Assembly: GCA_965197825.1 (NCBI GenBank)
Contig: CBDANW010000003.1
Coordinates: 1,612,001-1,676,000 of the forward strand
Reading direction: 5' to 3'
Length of the DNA stretch: 64,000 nucleotides
Origin: CBDANW01 sp965197825
GTDB lineage: Bacteria > Acidobacteriota > Vicinamibacteria > Marinacidobacterales > DATDRI01
The notes under the pieces were generated by a model. That model did no database searches. It was not told the DNA's origin and was given only the letters and a program-made list of their open reading frames with translations. Of the stretch, positions 36,633 to 45,015 are shown piece after piece. The position numbers and the translations under genes are program-made. Within the stretch, counting starts at the first letter, position 1. Each line of letters begins with the position of its first letter.

Positions 36633-36668
36633 CACCGTACAAAAAACGTACCTTCAACTAGTGCCGTT

Positions 36669-36859
36669 CCAATTAAATCAACCACCGGCTTAAGCCGGTG
36701 GATTGCGCGGGCGCGTCGACTGGAAGTCGACTTCATGCGCCCGCTTCATTCTCAACCCCCCGACTTCAGTCGGGGGAGTCTCGTCCCCTTCGGGGACTTC
36801 GACAATTTTTTCTTCGCCTAAAGGCGAGGGGTTTCCACCATCCCCGAAGGGGACACTAA
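36669..36859. repeat. Hairpin-rich ~190-bp repeat, copy B
   Basis: 191 bp, nearly identical to the copies at 15961 and 49191. Stems at 36682-36701 (CCACCGG/CCGGTGG), a two-step stem (GCGGGCGC with an inner GTCGACT) at about 36709-36744, CCCCCGACT/AGTCGGGGG near 36760, GTCCCC/GGGGAC near 36784, CGCCT/AGGCG near 36816 and TCCCC/GGGGA near 36841. Unlike A and C it is not followed by GATTGGCACACTTTC. It lies between the coxS fragment and an IS256-family copy. Confidence 0.82.
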
Positions 36860-37216
36860 TCTCACCAAGGACGACCGCGATGCGTGGCAGTGCCGAGATT
36901 GAGCTTGGCTACTCAGTTCCTTAGCGGGGGATGTCCCGGCCGCTGTTGAATTTGGTCGGGTAGCGGCGGCACCTGTGAATACTCTTAGGCAGCAAACTCA
37001 TCGCTGTCAAGAGATTTCTGTTTGCTTCTAAGCGCGTGAACGAGAGCGCCCATATGGCGATAGCCTTTGATACGCCGGAACTTTTTCTGCGCGGTGACGA
37101 CGCCAAGAGCGGTCCATCGGCGAACCATGGAAGGACTCTACCAACGCTTGACGTTTCTCGATACTCTGCGAATGGTTCCGTTGAGTGACCTTGCCCAGGA
37201 AAAGTGGACAGGTTGA

Positions 37217-38089
37217 TTATCTCGCATGAGCCGTTTTGAGGTCATGAATCCGTTCGAACACCATTGGGCTGTTGTAATCGAGTGACGAGTGGAGTCGATA
37301 CGGATTGTAGAACCCCTCGATGTAGCTCGCGACCGCGTCTTTGGCCATACGTCGTGTTGGCCAACTACATCGGTGGAGGAGCTCGGTCTTGAGCGTGCCT
37401 AAGAAGCTCTCGGTCACGGCGTTGTCCCAGCAATCACCCTTGCGGCTCATCGAGCACACGATGCCGTACTCATCGAGCACGGCCTGGTAGGTCGCAGCCG
37501 CGTATTGAGTACCACGGTCTGAATGATGCACCAAGCCACTTTCCGGCAGGCGGCGCCCCAAGGCCATGTGAAGCGCCTCGAGAGCAAGCTCCGCGCGCAG
37601 GTGGGGCTGCATCGCCCAGCCTACGACACGACGCGAGAACAGATCGAGGATGACCGCCAAGTAGAGCCAGCCTTCCCAAGTCCGGATGTAGGTTATGTCC
37701 GTCACCCAGAACTGGTTCGGTCGTTCGGCTTCGAAGTTCCGGCCGAGCACGTTGGGTGCGACGGGGCGATCGTGCTTGCTGTCGGTCGTGCGGCGAAAAC
37801 GCTTGCTGGGCAGACCCTGCAGGCCCATCTCACGCATCAGCCGTGCCACTCGCTGCTTGCCTACCTCGACGTTCTCCCCGTCAAGCTGGCGACGTACACG
37901 CTCCCTGCCGTAGGTACCACGGCTATGGGCGTGGATCACTTGGATGCGCAGCTTCAGCTTCCCATCCTCACACTGTCGCTTGCTGGGCGCGCGCTTCATC
38001 TGAGCGTAGTAGCCGCTGGTCGATACCCTCAGAACTCGGCACATCACCCGCACCGGGTAGTTGGCCCGCTCCGCGTGAATGAATCTCAT
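37217..38089 (-). CDS. IS3-family transposase OrfB
   Basis: 290 residues of an IS3-family DDE integrase. HTH_21 region RVMCRVLRVSTSGYYAQMKR; catalytic residues in FWVTDITYIRTWEGWLYLAV (Asp), VHHSDRGTQYAAATYQ (Asp) and DNAVTESFLGTLKTELLH (Glu). It overlaps orfA by four bases in the -1 frame. A run of A upstream (AAAAAAAG near the end of orfA) is a likely programmed -1 frameshift site giving an OrfAB fusion. This copy lacks two codons near the start compared with copies 2 and 3. Confidence 0.93.
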   Translation of the reverse strand: MRFIHAERANYPVRVMCRVLRVSTSGYYAQMKRAPSKRQCEDGKLKLRIQVIHAHSRGTYGRERVRRQLDGENVEVGKQRVARLMREMGLQGLPSKRFRRTTDSKHDRPVAPNVLGRNFEAERPNQFWVTDITYIRTWEGWLYLAVILDLFSRRVVGWAMQPHLRAELALEALHMALGRRLPESGLVHHSDRGTQYAAATYQAVLDEYGIVCSMSRKGDCWDNAVTESFLGTLKTELLHRCSWPTRRMAKDAVASYIEGFYNPYRLHSSLDYNSPMVFERIHDLKTAHAR

Positions 38090-38424
38090 TCGCTTTCCTT
38101 CGCGAAGAAGGCCGCCGCTTTTTTTAATATTTCTCGCTCTTGCTCCAACGTACGCACTCGACGCCGTAGCGAACGGAGCTCATCACGTTCCGCCGTCGTC
38201 AGAGCCTCGCGTGGACCTTCACCGTGATCAACTTTGTATTGTTTCACCCAGTTTCGAAGGGCCGATTCCGTCAGGTCCAGTTCCTTAGCGACCTGGCCGA
38301 TGCTGCCCTCGCCCTCCCTGAACAGCCGGACCGCTTCCTTCTTGAACTCCCCCGTGAACTTCCTGCGTCGTCGTTCTCCCATGGACGCCTCCAGGCGCAT
38401 TGTCGCGCCTCGGTTGATGTCCAC
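38086..38424 (-). CDS. IS3-family transposase OrfA
   Basis: 112 residues. MGERRRRKFTGEFKKEAVRL then IGQVAKELDLTESALRNWVK form the helix-turn-helix; ERDELRSLRRRVRTLEQERE is a leucine-zipper-like coiled coil used for dimerisation, and ILKKAAAFFAKESE the end. A GTG start at 38424 is assumed; the ATG nine or fifteen codons later is also possible. Intact in this copy. Confidence 0.9.
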   Translation of the reverse strand: MDINRGATMRLEASMGERRRRKFTGEFKKEAVRLFREGEGSIGQVAKELDLTESALRNWVKQYKVDHGEGPREALTTAERDELRSLRRRVRTLEQEREILKKAAAFFAKESE

Positions 38425-39756
38425 AAAACCCGGGCAGGGTCACCAATGCCTGAAGTCGCCTTGCGCGCCTTGTCGGCACTCTTGCATTTGTAGGCTTCCT
38501 TCATCGTCTGGAGCACGTAGGCGTGACGAGACTTGGGAAGGTACGAGCGAAGATTCCGGAGTTTATGGATCTGGCACCTTTGGATGACCGCGAGGTCCCC
38601 CAAAACGTCGACGAGTGCCTTGCGGATGCCTTTGCCTCCGTCCACTACGCAGAGAATCAACTCATCGACGCGCAAGCCTCGCTCGATAAGGTCCTGCAAC
38701 ATCGCGGTGCACACCCGAGAGTTCTCCGTCGAGCCCAGCCATATACCCAGGGGCACCTTCGTTCCATCTATTGTGATACCGAGAGTTACGACGACGGTCT
38801 GTCCGGCCACCTCAAGGCCATCCAGCATCAGTGCCGCAAGCTCGAACTCCTCTAGCCGCCGAGACAGGTATTCCTCGAGCTTCTTAGTCGTCTGGCTCAC
38901 GAGGTGACGGCTGGCGGCACTCTTACTCGTGCCACGAGACTTCAACTTGGCCGCGGGTTTGTCCAGACTCGATTCGTAATTTCGGGTCGATACCCCCACC
39001 AAGATCTGATTCAACACTCGCTCTGGAAGCGGGTCTTCTTCGCGGAAGGCTTCGAAGTGTGGAAGCGACGCCTCCTCGCCCGACTTCGAGCGAACTCGAG
39101 GTCGCGACACTTGGATGCGACGACCACCGAAGCTCAGCTCTCCGTTCGTGCTCCCACAGTGGTTATGAGTTCGCTCCTTCTCGTGCTTGCCCTTGAGCCC
39201 CGCGATCTCCTCGGCGTCCTCTCTGAGCAGTAGGTGCAGAGCTGTCAGTCCTTGCTCGTACACCCATTCCGTCAGATCCGCCTTCGTGGCCGCGATCCCA
39301 GCTATCATCGGTAGCAGTATCTGACCGACTTGGCCAACTACCTTGCCCGTAGGCGAGTGCGTTTGCTTTCTTACTGGCTTCTTTGATTTCCTAGGCATTG
39401 GTGGCTCCTTGTCCCCCTCTGGAGACGGTTTATTGGCAGACCTATTCTTAGGCCGGCCAAGGAGCCGCCGCTACCCCAAATTCAACATCCGGCGGGACAT
39501 CCCCGAAACGGCACTAGGTTCCAGTTTGGTCCTCGATGACGAACACCCACGACACCATCCCTGCCCTTTGAACCTGCTAAGTCGCTTTTTGGGACAGATT
39601 TGAACAGATCTCTGGTTACTGCTACGAGCCCCGCAGCTCATGAGCCTGCCACTCCGACAGCGTAATCGAAACAAAAACGAAGCTCCCGTTCGGAGCATTT
39701 GCCGCTTTCGCCTGGACGGGATTTTGGTTAAGATGACGGCCTGAACGGGCCTCGGA

Positions 39757-40524
39757 ATGGGTGGCGAGCCGCTGCTCCGACCCGACTTCGTCCACAAGAT
39801 CACCGACTACGCGACCAAGAAGGGCTTTTTCGTCTACCTGCCCACCAACGGTCGGCTGATGCGCCCCGATGTCATCGACCGTCTCGGTGATGCCGGCCTG
39901 GCCGCGGTCAACCTGGCCGTCGACAGCATCCCCGTGAAGCCTTCGCTTCCCAAGGCGCTCGATCCGATCCGGGATCACTTCGAACACCTTCTCAAACAGC
40001 AGCGGCGCTATGGCTACACGGTGGCGCTCAACACGAACATCTGCCGCAACAACATGGATGACGTCGTCGCGCTAACGGAGCTCGCCCAGGAGCGAAACAT
40101 CGCCATCGACTTCCACATCAACGAAGCTCCCATGATCGAGCAAGATCATTTCAAGCACTACGATGAGAACGAGACGTACCTTCGTCCGGAGGACCACTCC
40201 AAGGTCGACGACCTGCTCGATTGGATCATCGAGCGTCACAAGGGCGGCCAGACGATCGTCAACCCCCTATCGCATCTTCATGAGATGAAGAACCTCATGC
40301 GGGGCGAGGTCAAGGAGCGTTGGAACTGCCGCGCCGGCCACAACATGCTGATCATTCGCGTGGACGGCACGTTGGCGCCTTGCTTCCCGATGTACTCGGC
40401 GAGCCACGACTGGGGCACGGTCGGCAATGACAAGTTCGACCACCAGCAGCTCGACGAGATGAAGGAAGAGTGCACCAAGCACTGCTTGTCCACCTGCAAC
40501 TACATCTTGGGATTCTGCTACTGA
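39757..40524 (+). pseudogene. Radical SAM/SPASM protein, truncated at both ends
   Basis: 255 residues beginning MGGEPLLRPDFVHKITDYAT, the GGEP strand of the radical SAM barrel. The CxxxCxxC loop that should precede it is missing, and an in-frame stop lies just upstream. The C-terminal part has WNCRAGHNMLIIRVDGTLAP, CFPMY, then CTKHCLSTCNYILGFCY, a SPASM-like auxiliary cluster domain. An IS3 copy is inserted after TAC at 40521, and its first three bases TGA act as the stop. The original last 24 residues (NTRRVLWWGAKQAARG ...) continue at 41789-41863. Confidence 0.85.
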
Positions 40525-40539
40525 CCCTGCCCGGGTTTT

Positions 40540-40879
40540 GTGGACATCAACCGAGGCGCGACAATGCGCCTGGAGGCGTCCATGGGAGAACGACGACGCA
40601 GGAAGTTCACGGGGGAGTTCAAGAAGGAAGCGGTCCGGCTGTTCAGGGAGGGGCGAGCGCAGCATCGGCCAGGTCGCTAAGGAACTGGACCTGACGGAAT
40701 CGGCCCTTCGAAACTGGGTGAAACAATACAAAGTTGATCACGGTGAAGGTCCACGCGAGGCTCTGACGACGGCGGAACGTGATGAGCTCCGTTCGCTACG
40801 GCGTCGAGTGCGTACGTTGGAGCAAGAGCGAGAAATATTAAAAAAGGCGGCGGCCTTCTTCGCGAAGGAAAGCGAATGA
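40540..40879 (+). pseudogene. IS3-family OrfA, frameshifted
   Basis: Same gene as at 38086 but with GGGAGGGGCGAGCGC in place of GGGAGGGCGAGGGC near 40650, one inserted base plus one change. The frame is broken between KKEAVRLFRE and IGQVAKELDL, so no full OrfA or OrfAB is made from this copy. Confidence 0.88.
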
Positions 40880-41754
40880 GATTCAAATTCATTCACGCGG
40901 AGCGGGCCAACTACCCGGTGCGGGTGATGTGCCGAGTTCTGAGGGTATCGACCAGCGGCTACTACGCTCAGATGAAGCGCGCGCCCAGCAAGCGACAGTG
41001 TGAGGATGGGAAGCTGAAGCTGCGCATCCAAGCGATCCACGCCCATAGCCGTGGTACCTACGGCAGGGAGCGTGTACGTCGCCAGCTTGACGGGGAGAAC
41101 GTCGAGGTAGGCAAGCAGCGAGTGGCACGGCTGATGCGTGAGATGGGCCTGCAGGGTCTGCCCAGCAAGCGTTTTCGCCGCACGACCGACAGCAAGCACG
41201 ATCGCCCCATCGCACCCAACGTGCTCGGCCGGAACTTCGAAGCCGAACGACCGAACCAGTTCTGGGTGACGGACATAACCTACATCCGGACTTGGGAAGG
41301 CTGGCTCTACTTGGCGGTCATCCTCGATCTGTTCTCGCGTCGTGTCGTAGGCTGGGCGATGCAGCCCCACCTGCGCGCGGAGCTTGCTCTCGAGGCGCTT
41401 CACATGGCCTTGGGGCGCCGCCTGCCGGAAAGTGGCTTGGTGCATCATTCAGACCGTGGTACTCAATACGCGGCTGCGACCTACCAGGCCGTGCTCGATG
41501 AGTACGGCATCGTGTGCTCGATGAGCCGCAAGGGTGATTGCTGGGACAACGCCGTGACCGAGAGCTTCTTAGGCACGCTCAAGACCGAGCTCCTCCACCG
41601 GTGTAGTTGGCCAACACGACGTATGGCCAAAGACGCGGTCGCGAGCTACATCGAGGGGTTCTACAATCCGTATCGACTCCACTCGTCACTCGATTACAAC
41701 AGCCCAATGGTGTTCGAACGGATTCATGACCTCAAAACGGCTCATGCGAGATAA
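40876..41754 (+). CDS. IS3-family transposase OrfB
   Basis: 292 residues, identical in motifs to the copy at 37217 (DITYIRTWEG, HSDRGTQYAA, NAVTESFLGTL) and with MRFKFIHAER at the start. The upstream A6G run and the ATGA overlap with orfA are kept. The protein is intact, but without OrfA in this copy it needs OrfA from elsewhere. Confidence 0.92.
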   Translation: MRFKFIHAERANYPVRVMCRVLRVSTSGYYAQMKRAPSKRQCEDGKLKLRIQAIHAHSRGTYGRERVRRQLDGENVEVGKQRVARLMREMGLQGLPSKRFRRTTDSKHDRPIAPNVLGRNFEAERPNQFWVTDITYIRTWEGWLYLAVILDLFSRRVVGWAMQPHLRAELALEALHMALGRRLPESGLVHHSDRGTQYAAATYQAVLDEYGIVCSMSRKGDCWDNAVTESFLGTLKTELLHRCSWPTRRMAKDAVASYIEGFYNPYRLHSSLDYNSPMVFERIHDLKTAHAR

Positions 41755-42037
41755 TCAACCTGTCCACTTTTCCTGGGCAAGGTCATACAACACCCGGAGA
41801 GTTCTATGGTGGGGCGCCAAGCAGGCCGCGCGCGGCTTCCAAGGAGTGAGCGGAAGCTTCTGAACCCGCCTCACCGTAACTGTAGGCAGCCGCACATATC
41901 TACGTACGGCGTCCGCCTTCGCCTTCAGCTTCGGCGGAACCTCGCCGTAGCGGTAGGCGACCTCACATCACCTACCTACCGCGGAGGCGGGGAGGTGGGA
42001 ACGCGGGTTCACCCGCCGTAGCCGCAGGCCTCCCAAA

Positions 42038-42556
42038 CTACTTAGCTCTGGCGTAGGCGGGTAAGCCGTGCAACAGCACGGCGCCCCTGTAGAAAAAGTA
42101 AAGCCCTACCATCTGCACGACGTGGTAGACGTCGTTGTGGTTGAAGTGCTGATGCAGTGAGACTTTGTTCACCATCAGCAATATACCGACCGCGCTCACG
42201 ACGATTCCCTTCCTCAGCCAGCTGACGCCGGTTTTCCTGTCCTCCTCGACGTCGGTTTCCGGGCGCAGCGCCGAACGCAGGCCGGCGAGAAACATCAGCA
42301 CCGAGTCCGAGCCGATGGACCAGACCGTTATCGTCCAGACAACCGACCAGTTCGCCTCGCCCAGATAAAGTCGAAAGCCGTGCGATGTGCCGCCGGCGAA
42401 GGCGGCCAGGGCGGCGACGAGAGACGCAGTTACCCAGAGCCCCACCGAGCCTCGCCCCGCCCGTCGGGATTTGGCAAGAAGCGATAGCGCAAAGAAGACG
42501 CACTGCCCCGCCATCAGGTAGTCCGTCACCAAGGTCATGGGCTCGGTGATGTTCAC
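42038..42556 (-). CDS. Multi-pass membrane protein of unknown function
   Basis: 172 residues with about six hydrophobic helices: LVTDYLMAGQCVFFALSLLA, VGLWVTASLVAALAAFAGG, VVWTITVWSIGSDSVLMFLA, IVVSAVGILLMVN and HVVQMVGLYFFYRGAVLL. Conserved-looking polar points are the GGTSHGFR turn after helix 2 and HQHFNHNDVYHVVQ before the last helix, a His cluster that could bind metal or haem. No function is recognised. It starts 6 bp after the DUF4349 stop, so the two form an operon. Confidence 0.75.
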   Translation of the reverse strand: MNITEPMTLVTDYLMAGQCVFFALSLLAKSRRAGRGSVGLWVTASLVAALAAFAGGTSHGFRLYLGEANWSVVWTITVWSIGSDSVLMFLAGLRSALRPETDVEEDRKTGVSWLRKGIVVSAVGILLMVNKVSLHQHFNHNDVYHVVQMVGLYFFYRGAVLLHGLPAYARAK

Positions 42557-42562
42557 AGGACA

Positions 42563-43450
42563 CTAGCTCGAGGAGGATTTCTTGCGGCGTCTCCAGACCT
42601 TCCGGCCGCCCCAGAGAGCGAATAGGGCCGCCAGCCCAATCGGGACGAGTGTCCCCGTCAAGGCAACCAGCTCCGCCACGGTCAGGACGAAGTTCTCACC
42701 GGCTCGACCGAAGGATCGCCAGAGAGCGCGAAAGACGCCTCCACCGGGAACCACCGGACCGGGATCGTGCAGATTCACGGAGACCGTGGAGTAGGCGATC
42801 TGGTTGTCCCAGAGTCGTTTCCTGCCCTCCATCGAATCGATGTCCGTGCGCACGCGGGCCAGCTCTCGTTCGGCGGCCAGCAAATCGTCGAGCTCGTTGG
42901 TGGGACGTTTCAAGAGCTCGACGAGCCGCACCTCGAGCTGTTTCTGGTTTTCCATGCGCACTTCGAGATCGAAGTACTGCTCGGTTATGTCGTTCGCCGA
43001 GATGGAAACATAGTCTACATCCCCCAGATCGCTGAGGGCCGCGAGCGTGGCATCCAGCTCGTCCGCAGGCACGCGGCAGAGAATCGAGCCCGACTTGGTG
43101 GCGTACTCATCTTGGCTCACCGACTCGTTGGTGATATATCCGCCCGCCGCGTTCACCAGCTCTTTGATCTCGGTCATCGCCTCTTCGACCGACGAGACCT
43201 CGAGGCCCACCGAACCGTGGCGGATGATTTTGCGCTCGTCGGTGACCGGCGCCGCCTGTGCCCTTGGTGCTTGAGCTGGGGCGGATGCGGGCCGGAGGCT
43301 CATCTGCGCTCCACGCGCCGGCGCCTCCGCGGCGGGCATCAGCCCGCCCATGACCTCCTGCTCTTGGAAATCTTGCGGCTTGTCAGTGCGGTCCACACAG
43401 CCAATAGACGCGGCGATAACGATCGCCCCAATCCAATGCCATCTCGTCAT
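42563..43450 (-). CDS. DUF4349 lipoprotein
   Basis: 295 residues. The leader MTRWHWIGAIVIAASIGC ends in a lipobox Cys. An Ala/Pro-rich stretch leads to the DUF4349 core: IIRHGSVGLEVSSVEEAMTE, NAAGGYITNESVSQDE, GSILCRVPADELDATLAALS, a coiled coil (ELDDLLAAERELARVRTDID) and YSTVSVNLHD. A C-terminal helix (LVPIGLAALFALWGG) ends in a basic tail RRRKKSSSS. It should be anchored to the membrane at both ends with a periplasmic domain. Function unknown; the family is common in envelope-associated operons. Confidence 0.87.
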   Translation of the reverse strand: MTRWHWIGAIVIAASIGCVDRTDKPQDFQEQEVMGGLMPAAEAPARGAQMSLRPASAPAQAPRAQAAPVTDERKIIRHGSVGLEVSSVEEAMTEIKELVNAAGGYITNESVSQDEYATKSGSILCRVPADELDATLAALSDLGDVDYVSISANDITEQYFDLEVRMENQKQLEVRLVELLKRPTNELDDLLAAERELARVRTDIDSMEGRKRLWDNQIAYSTVSVNLHDPGPVVPGGGVFRALWRSFGRAGENFVLTVAELVALTGTLVPIGLAALFALWGGRKVWRRRKKSSSS

Positions 43451-43521
43451 GACAGCCTCCAATACATCGTGCCTTATAAGAGATACAGCCCGGCTGGTCG
43501 ATCTATTCCCTTCCCGAGAAA

Positions 43522-44137
43522 CTATACGGCTTCCGCGCGGTAGTCCTCGTGCTGCGCGGCTTCCGATGCGACGGGGACCTGCGTGACCTGCCAGCATTTC
43601 GGACAGGCCACGGGCGCCTTGGTGGTTGCCTCCCCGGCTGCTTGGCATAGACCACGACTAACCCTTGCCCGCATTTCGAGCACTCGTGCCGGTCGCGGGT
43701 TTCGCCTGCCGAGCCTACCGAGGAAGCTGCCGAGGGGCTAATCGCGGATGTCGTCGAGGGGCTCGGGGGTGCGGCCGCTGGCGTCGAGCCGGAGAGTGCG
43801 CCCGCCACAGCGTGTGATTTCGAGATGCCTCGACGATGGCGTTCTGCAGGCGAATCTCGGGAGCGGTCAGCGAGACGCCACCCAAGGGAGACCCCGGCCC
43901 GTCGACGGTCACCTGCCACTCGCTGCCGAGCCGGACGAGGGAGATGCTCCAAGCCCCTTCTTTGGCGCGCTCCCCAACCGCTCTTCTCACGGTGCTTTCC
44001 ACTCGGGACCGCTCGTCCGCGGGGCAACCGGAAATCAGAATCTGCAAACCCAAAGCTTCGTCCTCCCGAAACCGTTCGATATTAACCCTTTTCGAGTCCT
44101 TCTGTGCTTTTGCAAGTTCCCTGCCACTCGTCGACAT
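43522..44137 (-). pseudogene. Zinc-ribbon protein of unknown function, frameshifted
   Basis: Starting MSTSGRELAKAQKDSKRVNI, ~115 residues read in one frame (ADERSRVESTVRRAVGERAK; WSISLVRLGSEWQVTVDGPG). Two shifts then join a Pro/Ser/Ala-rich linker to CSKCGQGLVVVYAKQP and ACPKCWQVTQVPVAS, a four-cysteine zinc ribbon made of two CxxC knuckles. The end is EDYRAEAV. The two frameshifts may be real or sequencing indels. An IS66 element sits 78 bp upstream of the start and probably removed its promoter. Confidence 0.6.
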
Positions 44138-44293
44138 CGTGTCATTCGATCCAAGTCCGTTCTTATGGTAAAAAGGAGTTGTCCCAATCAAAACTCAAAG
44201 TTACGTGAAAGATTGTAACTCCTCGCCGTGGCCCGTCGTGACAAGCGTGTCGGAATGTTCCATCGTGAGCAGTCTTGAAAGGAGTGCGAAGCG

Positions 44294-44638
44294 ATGGAAG
44301 CGAGGACAGCATTTCGTAGGCGAGCACGTGAAGAAAATCGTGGCCGCACAGGTCGAGGGCGGCGTTACTCGCGGGAACAACGTCGCGAAGCGGTGCTGTA
44401 TCTGAATCAGATGAAGGATCAGGGCGCGAGCCTTGAGGGTGTCGCGAGGGGGCTCGGGGTGAGTGGCTGGAGTCTATCTCGATGGAATCGAGAGGAGGCT
44501 ATGAGGGGTATCGTTCGGCGTGTCGAAGTCGTGGAATCGGAAAAACGCACGGAGATTACGCTGGTAACCCCGCGAGGGTATCGAATCGAGGGTCTGTCGG
44601 AACAGCGGCTGCTGCGGCTTGTTGAGCAGCTGGGATGA
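44294..44638 (+). CDS. tnpA: IS66 TnpA (OrfA) accessory protein
   Basis: 114 residues with a helix-turn-helix: RYSREQRREAVLYLNQMKDQ then GVARGLGVSGWSLSRWNREE. It overlaps tnpB by four bases (ATGA). TnpA and TnpB of IS66 elements are small proteins needed with the TnpC transposase. Intact. Confidence 0.85.
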   Translation: MEARTAFRRRAREENRGRTGRGRRYSREQRREAVLYLNQMKDQGASLEGVARGLGVSGWSLSRWNREEAMRGIVRRVEVVESEKRTEITLVTPRGYRIEGLSEQRLLRLVEQLG

Positions 44639-45015
44639 AGTGGAATAGCCGTCGGGTGTCGGCGTGGGCGTACGCGGCGCCGGCGGATCTCCGCAAGGGT
44701 TTTGACGGTCTGTCGGCGCTGGTGATGAACGAGCTTGGTCGTGACCCGCTGAGCGGTGAGCTGTACTTGTTCGTCAGCCGCAACCGAATCCGCGCGAAAG
44801 TTCTGCACTGGGACGGGACCGGACTGTGCGTCTACGCGAAACGTCTCGAAGAGGGAAAGTTCGCATGCCTGTGGTCCAGCGGTGACGGCGAGCCAGTGCG
44901 ACTGACGACGACAGAGTTGTCGTTGTTTCTGGAGGGGAGCCGGTTGGTCGGAAAAATATCTTTGTCACCTCCTGAAATGAAGCATTTTTCACTTGCCGTG
45001 AGATCGTCTCTATGA
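44635..45015 (+). CDS. tnpB: IS66 TnpB (OrfB) accessory protein
   Basis: 126 residues with the family hallmarks: APADLRKGFDGLSALV, LSGELYLFVSRNRIRAKVLH, WDGTGLCVYAKRLEEGKF and LSLFLEGSRL. Complete in length. It lies between tnpA and the interrupted tnpC, whose GTG start is 15 bp after this stop. Confidence 0.93.
   Translation: MKWNSRRVSAWAYAAPADLRKGFDGLSALVMNELGRDPLSGELYLFVSRNRIRAKVLHWDGTGLCVYAKRLEEGKFACLWSSGDGEPVRLTTTELSLFLEGSRLVGKISLSPPEMKHFSLAVRSSL

Larger units (their letters stand above)
37186..38442 (-). mobile_element. IS3-family element, copy 1
   Basis: 1257 bp bounded by TGACCCTGCCCGGG and, reversed, TGACCTTGCCCAGG, starting TG and ending CA. Copies 2 and 3 are at 40522 and 46325. 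The flanking host sequence is not continuous across it: 140 bp of the IS256-family copy are absent, so insertion was followed by adjacent deletion. Confidence 0.92.
36985..39398 (-). pseudogene. Group 2 IS256-family transposase, interrupted and deleted
   Basis: The N-terminal ~310 residues (MPRKSKKPVRKQTHSPTGKV to YKCKSADKARK) precede the IS3 insertion at 38442. The last residues remain at 36985-37185 and contain the same TAG amber codon as the copy at 3959. Residues between are lost in the 140-bp deletion. Non-functional. Confidence 0.88.
36927..39504 (-). mobile_element. IS256-family element, group 2, copy 2, with IS3 inside
   Basis: Both characteristic ends are present (TGTCCCGGCCGCTGTTGAAT at the left; reversed TGTCCCGCCGGATGTTGAAT at the right). 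The flanks (CCTTAGCG and GAAACGGC) do not match, so no target duplication exists here, unlike the other two copies. An IS3-family element occupies 37186-38442, and about 140 bp of the host element next to it are missing compared with the 45-kb copy. Confidence 0.88.
40522..41785 (+). mobile_element. IS3-family element, copy 2
   Basis: 1264 bp with the TGACC(C/T)TGCCC ends and a clean 3-bp target duplication TAC at 40519-40521 and 41786-41788. It splits the radical SAM gene 24 codons before its natural stop. Confidence 0.95.

Noticed and set aside
37186..41785. IS3 copies 1 and 2 as a composite transposon carrying the radical SAM gene
   Set aside because: Copy 2 has its own TAC duplication within the radical SAM gene, and copy 1 lies inside another IS with a local deletion; the pair did not move as a unit.
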